Assembly: GCA_025738555.1 (NCBI GenBank)
Contig: JAOVFP010000004.1
Coordinates: forward strand, 3,410,001-3,474,000
Source of the DNA: Cyathus striatus
Taxonomy: Eukaryota; Basidiomycota; Agaricomycetes; Agaricales; Nidulariaceae
Reading direction: 5' to 3'
Length of the DNA: 64,000 nucleotides
The notes under the pieces were generated by a model that did not search any database, was not told the DNA's origin, and was given only the letters and a program-made list of their open reading frames with translations. Made by a program: the position numbers and the translations under genes. This document shows, one piece after another, positions 57,757-64,000 of the stretch; position 1 is the stretch's first letter; each line of letters opens with the position of its first letter.

Positions 57757-60407
57757 ATGTATGAAGATGAATCAGATCTGACCGACCTCACTGACGAACT
57801 GGACGAGACACCAAAAACGAAGCCAAAGAAGCCAAAGACCGGCGCAAAGAAGGATACTAGTAGTGCGGGAGGATACAGAATACGAAATGCTTTAAAAGTT
57901 CCAAGGGCAACAACGTACACCGCGCAAGCCTTATACGGTGCGTATGCCACCTCATTCTTCTCTTTTATTAGCAGCTGATGAGCTCGCTTTTCACGTTAAG
58001 ACCAGATTCATGGGGCCGATATTAACCTTGAGCCTGAGTATCAACGAGGTTCGTAGTTTGTTGTCTGTCGCGGGGCATGTTACATCCACAACAGCTGGGA
58101 CGCAACGCTGCTATCCTTCGGGTGTGCTTTCAGCTGGGACCCACATGCAGCAGGATTGCTCTTTCTTGCACGCCACTGGTACTAACGCCCATTTACTGCG
58201 CAGACGTTGTGTGGCCTGAGGCTAAGCAAATCGGCATAATAGATTCCATCTTTCGTAACTTTTATATACCCCCTGTGATATTCGCTGTGAATTCATTTGA
58301 AGATGGCTCTGAAAACAAAACTTGCATTGACGGAAAGCAGAGATTGACTAGTATATACAGGCGAGTAGGCTTAAACTTTCATAAATCTTAGCTTGGTATG
58401 CTCACAGAGCTCATTGTTATCACCCATAGATTCATGGAAGGCTTGGTACGTTGTTTGACCTGTACTATTGTAAACTCGGCTTACACTTTTTGCTCATGTC
58501 ACAGATTCCTCGTATGTATATTTCCCTTTCCCAAGCCATAACAATGCTCTTATGAATAGTCTACGTCTGCAGACAAAGACCCGTATGTCTTTCTGCCTCT
58601 TCTCTTCCTTCGCCTTTTGTGTCACTGCGATGTCGAGGGTTGCCGTTAAACCACGTGGTGCATTGGTTGCCATGGGCGCTACTTTATTTTATTTTTACAT
58701 TTCAGAACTCAGAATGGTCGCTGACGACGTTGATAGGATAACTGGCGAAAAATTATGGTACAAGGACGTTGTGACTGGAGCTAATGATAACAAGACTGCT
58801 TCTGCAAGCTCAGCGCGCGCGAAGAAGGTGCTTCCCGAGAAATATCGTCGATTATTTGCGAACAAGCAAATTGTATGTGTAGAATACCAGGACATCACAG
58901 ATGGCGATGAGCGAGAGATTTTCCAGGTGCGTGACATAATGTTCCTTCCCATAATGGTGCCGAGAGTTTATGGTGTCATTAGCGGGTGCAATTGGGTATG
59001 GCGCTGACGCCTGCAGGTAGGCTACTTATCATAAATTAGTGACGTTAGCTGAGGGATTAAACGTAAATAGAAAAACTGCAAGTCATAAACACTAGCCGTG
59101 CCGCCTTCATTCGCGAGCTGCAACAAGTCCATCTGCGAGAAGAAGGTGGTCTCTCCGCCGACCATCTTGAATGGGACCGATCACGCGGTGCAGACTTTCG
59201 ATGCTTGGCCAACTCGGTGTGGTGTATGGAAAAATGGGACACTGGAGCTCCCAAGAACGCAGGGACGATGCTTCAGTTGGAACGGTGGCTTGCAATTGAA
59301 GACCAGTTGCCGGACCCTTTCATCAAAAAAGTTGAAACCGCGTTCGAAGTGTTTTCAGAACTTGTTCAGGATAAGAAGTACAACAAACTATTCACCAAGC
59401 TTCCCAAAGTACCTTCGAAAGTCTCTCCCGTCGAGTTTGTTATGATCGCGCTGCTGTTATACGTACACGGGCGAAGGCTGGATCATTGGGAGTTAGCGCA
59501 TGCTATTGGGGGGATGAGGGAGAATGTTAGGGATATTCATGTTGATATCCGCATGAATAATCGGGTGGCAAAAACGATGATCGACTATATCGCAGATATG
59601 GAGAAGGGTGCGGGAGGGGTTACAAATGGGAAGAGGAAGAGGGTGGAAGAGGATGATGACGAGGAACATGAGGTGCCTCTGGCAAAATCTAGGGCAAAGG
59701 GGAAGGGGAAAGAGCCCGAGCTACAACAACCTGCACCGAAGGCTAGTACTTCTAGTGTTCCACTCCCTCGACCGAACAGGATGGCGGCTCTTCGAGCAGC
59801 AAAGAGTGCGTTCCCCCCACGAACTATTGTTGCCACAACAGGAGAGACGCCACGGGTGCAACAGCCTACACCACCCCCTCCCCCTACCCCGGTTTCCGTT
59901 CCCTCCCAGACACCAAACAATCAGCAGGAGGGTTCACGGCCATTTAACCGCTCGCGACCGGGCTCTTTTTCTTCTCAAGGGGCGCCAGACGCTTCGCAGC
60001 TCCCAGCTCAGAACTCACTTGAAACATCGTTGGTGAACATGATGCGAACATCTAATCCACCCCCTCCTAGTTCATCGTCAAACCAGTCATCGTCTTCTGC
60101 TCGTTGGGGACGGGAGCAACGGGACTATGCTCTTTCTGTGGCAGAGAAGCAGAGAGAGCGGGATCCTCGTGATCGAGAAGATCACCGTCCAAAGGATTGG
60201 GATAGGGAACGTGATCGGATGAAAGAAAGGGATAGAGACTGGGACAAGGGCAAGGATAATGATAAGGACAGGTATCGCGACTGGGAAAGGGATAGAGAGA
60301 AGGGGGATAGAGAGAGGGGGGATAGAGAGAGGGGGGATAGAGACAGGGGGGATAGAGACAGGGACAGAGAGAGAGGTGGGCAGTGGAAAGGTGAATGGAG
60401 AAGATGA
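57757..60407 (+). CDS. DUF262 (GmrSD N-terminal-like) protein with RD-rich tail
   Basis: Nine exons: 57757-57937, 58001-58048, 58204-58360, 58430-58445, 58505-58511, 58573-58582, 58737-58926, 58983-59016 and 59071-60407. They sum to 1980 nt, a clean 659 residues. An acidic/lysine-rich N terminus leads into DUF262: INLEPEYQRDVVWP and FYIPPVIFAVN, the signature DGKQRLTSIYRFMEGL, then IPHKDPITGEKLWYKD and EREIFQRVQLGMALTPAEKL. In bacteria this fold (ParB-like) forms the GmrS half of type IV restriction enzymes and binds or hydrolyses nucleotides. No HNH (DUF1524) half is present. From about residue 360 the chain is disordered: a nuclear-localisation-like KRKRVEEDDDEE, Pro/Ser/Gln stretches and a repetitive RDRE/GDRE tail. 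The intron at 58361-58429 is GC-AG. Eukaryotic role unknown. Confidence 0.85.
60295..60375 (+). repeat. In-frame 15-nt repeat encoding the RGDRE-type tail
   Basis: Four to five tandem copies of GGGGATAGAGAGAGG-type units, with later units carrying GACA for GAGA. They lie within the last exon of the DUF262 gene and encode ERGDR-type pentapeptides. The 15-nt period preserves the frame, so copy number can vary without breaking the protein. Confidence 0.8.
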
Positions 60408-60827
60408 TCTCAAGCGGGAAGACGATATGTGCCCCACAATCTTGGGATCGAATGTTATGGTTACTGCTTTGCAATTTCATCTTCATCTTCTAAGCTACGT
60501 ATATATGCCATATATTGACCGAATTTTCTTACAGTTTTAACTTCTGTGCTCTAACAGCTTCCAGCATGTTTGGAGTTACAAGCCATGTAATTTTGTACAT
60601 TTGAAATTCAGTGTATTTCAACTCATTTCCTTATATATCTACAAGATAGCAGGATCTATGTGGTGAGCCCTCTACTTTACGCGCGTTTCTCATAGGAGAA
60701 TTGTCCAACGTTCTCAACGAACCCTGTTTGCCCATGAACAGGGTTGCTGCGAGTCGAACCAACGTGGAAGCTGTTCATTGTATCATGAGTCTGTGATTTT
60801 CTTCCTTACACAGTGATAGTGAATGAC
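60408..60827. other. Convergent 3' region
   Basis: About 420 bases between the stop of the DUF262 gene (plus) and the stop of the secreted-protein gene (minus). Contains both 3' UTRs; no gene seen. Confidence 0.4.
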
Positions 60828-61558
60828 TTACGAGACGTCCTTGCCGCCAACCTGACCGTTATAGAGGAAGGTCAGAAGGCGTTCACCGTTAACCTTGTCA
60901 GTGACATTGAAGTCGATCTTGCCATTTGGTCCAGTGACGAGCTCGATCTGGTGGAAGGCATTGCGGTCGGTAAACCCAGAGAGAGGGGTTGGAGCCTACA
61001 AAAAGTGCGCTTAAGCACATCAAATCTGCATCATTCGCGGAACTTACAGTAACGGTACCATTGGGGACAGTCAGGAAAACTTGGTTGTCAGTGATTCCAA
61101 CATAGGAGAAAGCGCCAATGTCAGAGCTGAAGAGTTCGAAGAGGTGGAATCCTTCATCTCCGAAGAGACTGACACCGGCAGAAGGAATATTAGAGGTCCA
61201 ACTGGCGTAATAGGTGGAACCGTCAGCAGGTGCGAGAGGAGTGCGGAATTGTCCCCTCTGTCCCTTGTTCGGGTTGGCCGGAAGAGTAATGGTGTAGCAG
61301 TCTGGAATCTCAGCTGCGATGGCAGCAGTGCATTCACCGGAAGTGATTTCCCTAAGAAACAAGTTATTGGTAAGTACAACAGAAATTTATCGACATATAG
61401 GTCGCTTACGCGTCGGCGAAGAAAGTCCACGGTGTTTGAGCAATCGGACCCGTCTTGAGGCTCTTGCCGTCAGCAATGACTGAACCCCGGGCGGAGGGGG
61501 CTGCTGTCGCTGAGGAAATGAGGGCTAGAGTGACAAAGGAAGCGAGTTTGCTGAACAT
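60828..61558 (-). CDS. Secreted protein of unknown function, paralogue 1
   Basis: Begins MFSKLASFVTLALISSATA, a clear signal peptide, followed by APSARGSVIADGKSLKTGP and TPWTFFADA. The first intron (GTAAGCG...TTAG, phase 2) leads to EITSGECTAAIAAEIPDCYT, NKGQRGQFRTPLAPADGSTY and GFHLFELFSSDIGAFSYVG. A second intron near 60998-61047 leads to FTDRNAFHQIELVTGPNGKI and LYNGQVGGKDVS, with a TAA stop at 60828-60830. Two Cys in the first mature stretch could form a disulfide. The mature part looks beta-rich. I do not recognise the family. An inverted paralogue starts at 63749. A TATA-like TATATAAA lies on the minus strand at 61657-61664. Confidence 0.85.
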
Positions 61559-63640
61559 CTTGTACTTAAAGGAAAGCGAGAGTTGTAAGTGAAACTGAAA
61601 CTCGGGCTGTTGAAGTTCGAATATGAACTGACGGTTTGGAAGGAATTATGCTCTCTTTTATATATGTTGAAGAACATATACCAAACCTATACTTGCGTTT
61701 CCGTTTTCGGGAAAGACATACCTCGGAGCAAGAGCTACATTATTTTTAACCCAAGTACCACATACGAAGTATTTTACTCTGGACGCCGTGCATGGGATGC
61801 TCACTCTTACTCCTGTATGACAGAGGTATCCACTTTCCTTGTAGGGGAACAGGGTCCCGGCAGGACGTTGTGCAGGAATGACTCGCGTAGATCATATTAC
61901 AGTAATACTTTAAAATTGCATCTAATCGTATTATTCTCGTGTACTTATGCTCAATTTGAATGGATGTTATAATCCCTGAGAGTGAGATATAAACTATCAT
62001 ATCTAACATAAGTTGTCAGACATAACATACTGTTGATGATGCACTTACTGAGAGACATTGTGATTTTCTTTTAAGAATGAAGATTAACTCACTTCAAAAT
62101 CACAGCCGCCGAAACATTCTACATGAAGAATACCGCTCGGACCCGAGTGTTAAGCGGTGCTAAGTATTAAAAAAAACCCTTAAGCACATACACTGTTGCG
62201 ACACCCAGGATTATTTTAGAATCAGGTACATACACACACCGTGAAAGCACTGTAGCTCGTTTCACAACAATATGAACAGGCAGAAATACGATGATGTCCA
62301 TCACAACAGAGGTGACGCAAGACACTCGGGTTCGATAAGGTACTCACGAACCCAACACGAACCCCACCCAAGAAGACTGTCAATTGAGTGAATATCGAAG
62401 CTTGACTCCAACGAAGACTCTGAAAATATGAACTTCGAGATTGAAGAATAAGCAGACCTGACTCGGCGGAAACCTATCTAGGCTAAGTATAAAAACTTGA
62501 TCCTGAACGAAGGCGAAGTGTAGAGTAGTGTATTCTGGCTCCGGGTCGAGCTGTCATTTTGAAGTGATGATCATTTGCAGTTAAACACAGTGTCCACTGT
62601 GAGTCTGTGACAGTATGTGGGTGGATCTGTAGCTTGCCTGTAACTGTCGAAGACTCGGAGTCTCGAAGTTGCAGGAAGAGTTTCGCGAAGCCAAGTCGAC
62701 CACCAGTTTGAGTTAGGGTTGAATATTTGAATGTTGCACTGATTCGTGGTCTCTGAGAACTTCTCGAGAACACGATAAAATCTCGGAGGAAGGCAATCAG
62801 GACCAATCTAAAGCAGAATCGGTAGATCCCATCGGCCTGTGGATGAAATACAACCAAATAAACATTCAACGCGAAAGTTCGAGTTTAAACTTGGATCAAA
62901 CTTGAGCGTCGATAATAATCTTCATTATCTCTTGGATAACTACTTCATTCTTTTATATTATTTATCGGCATATCTGCTACGAAATTGAACCGTTTTAAAA
63001 GTTGCATCTACCGCCAACTGAATACACTTTGCATTTTCAATGTGAGTTTCATTCCTTCGGTGGGGATGCATTAACAGATGCATTATTCATCCATCTAAAC
63101 CTTGCGCTGTATACCGTGGTCCAAGGCGAGTTTGACAGATTTTGTTTCCCGTTGCTTGAAATATCATGAGACGACTCTATGATGTTCGTTCGAAGTAGGC
63201 AATATAGAATGCTGAAACTACTTTTAGAACACAAGACGCCATGTGGACATTTTTAGCTGTCCGACGACCACCTATGAGACACGTCCCAATATTGAAGCTA
63301 TGGTAGCCGCAACCTCGGTCCAATAATCGCATACCACCGACCTATGTATGACGTCTGACGTTCTACTACAGCGCACTCGTGCTTGCATACAACTCATACT
63401 AATATGCTAATATCACACAGCGCCTCCAGTGGAATCCAAATATATCTTTATATTTATCAGATGGGTGACAACTGTATGGGGACCCAAGCTGAGGGCACAC
63501 GAAGACAGAGTGCACCACGAAAAACGCGATTCCATTCTCCAATTATTCATGAACGATACCGAGAAAAATGTCAATCATAAAGTATGTCGTTCATGTAGAT
63601 CCATGTCGTATGTATTTTTGTTTTGGGGCCATTCTAAAGG
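61559..63640. other. Spacer between inverted paralogues
   Basis: About 2.1 kb between the two divergently transcribed secreted-protein genes. Open frames at 61589-61972 (plus) and 62483-62869 (minus) have no family features. No duplicated flank was evident upstream of the start codons by eye. Confidence 0.4.
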
Positions 63641-63647
63641 TATAAAA
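63641..63647 (+). promoter_or_regulatory. TATA box of secreted paralogue 2
   Basis: TATAAAA about 108 bases upstream of the start codon at 63749; paralogue 1 has a similar element at a similar distance. Confidence 0.5.
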
Positions 63648-63748
63648 CCTTCTGCGTTTGCTTAGGATATCCTCAGACTCGAGCCTTTGAATCTACTACA
63701 AACAGAACAGCCTAACAGCCTTCTCGCATCCTCAACAGCTCTTTCACG

Positions 63749-64000
63749 ATGTTCAACAAGCTCGTTTCGCTCGTTGTTATTGCTCTTGTTGCTTCTGGTG
63801 TTCAGGCCGCCCCCCAGCATGTAGATGGTAGCGTCATTGCTGACGGCAAGAGCCTCAAGACGGGTCCTATTGCTCAAACACCGTGGACTTTCTTCGCCGA
63901 CGCGTAAGCGACCTTTACGTCTATAAATTTCTGCTGTACTTACCAATATGTAATTTGTTTCTTAGCGAAATCACTTCCGGTGAATGCACTGCTGCCATCG
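63749..64000 (+). CDS. Secreted protein, paralogue 2, cut by window end
   Basis: Starts MFNKLVSLVVIALVASGVQA (signal peptide), then APQHVDGSVIADGKSLKTGP and TPWTFFADA, exactly matching paralogue 1 from GSVIADGKS onward. The intron starts after the second base of the last Ala codon (GTAAGCGACC, near 63904) and ends TTTCTTAG, at the same position and phase as in paralogue 1. The next exon reads EITSGECTAAI and leaves the window. Function unknown. The gene is complete as far as it can be seen. Confidence 0.85.

Noticed and set aside
1..64000. CRISPR arrays, rRNA genes, prokaryotic operons
   Set aside because: The window is intron-rich eukaryotic DNA and no evenly spaced short repeats or rRNA signatures were seen.

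Overview
The window reads as nuclear DNA of a filamentous basidiomycete, most likely an Agaricomycete. Genes carry many spliceosomal introns, mostly about 45-70 nt with GT(A/G)NG donors. The gene set also fits: an AA9 copper monooxygenase, a two-domain cupredoxin, BTB and F-box proteins, a BTG/Tob-like protein, a TmpA-type membrane flavoprotein and paired delta-12-type desaturases. All assignments come from reading the sequence; no database search was run.

Layout. 1-371: 3'-truncated unknown gene (-). 1042-7560: oligopeptide transporter and secreted M28 aminopeptidase, both (-), a plausible peptide-scavenging pair. 8195-8700: possible small (-) gene. 9777-16973: AA9 monooxygenase with a damaged 5' part, cytosolic GH51 arabinofuranosidase and MFS sugar transporter, all (+), which together look like a hemicellulose-use cluster (cut outside, import, hydrolyse inside). 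19271-20365: BTG/Tob-like protein (-). 20.4-30.3 kb: about 10 kb without a convincing gene, filled with diverged repeats, including a ~205-225 bp tandem array (24677-25560). 30316-34643: two divergent delta-12-type fatty acid desaturases. 35.1-35.9 kb: decayed unknown gene. 36137-36431: COX8/COX7c. 38282-39732: ATP-grasp pseudogene. 41907-44442: BTB protein and a broken F-box gene. 47560-50314: GPI-type cupredoxin and EFM7/NNT1-type methyltransferase. 53143-54722: TmpA-like flavoprotein. 56805-60407: divergent pair of an unknown membrane protein and a DUF262 (GmrSD N-terminal-like) protein. 60828-64000: two inverted paralogues of an unknown secreted protein, the second cut by the window end.

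Most notable signals. (1) The DUF262 gene contains three consecutive microexons (16, 7 and 10 nt) right after its DGKQR motif, and the reconstructed gene closes to exactly 660 codons including the stop. (2) Three GC-AG introns occur in three genes. (3) The ATP-grasp gene has a frameshift and a stop that can be hidden by a false 98-nt intron which would remove its catalytic core. (4) The inverted secreted paralogues are nearly identical over part of exon 1 and the intron but diverged in the signal peptide. (5) The desaturase pair has unequal histidine boxes. No tRNA, rRNA, CRISPR array or intact transposon was found.
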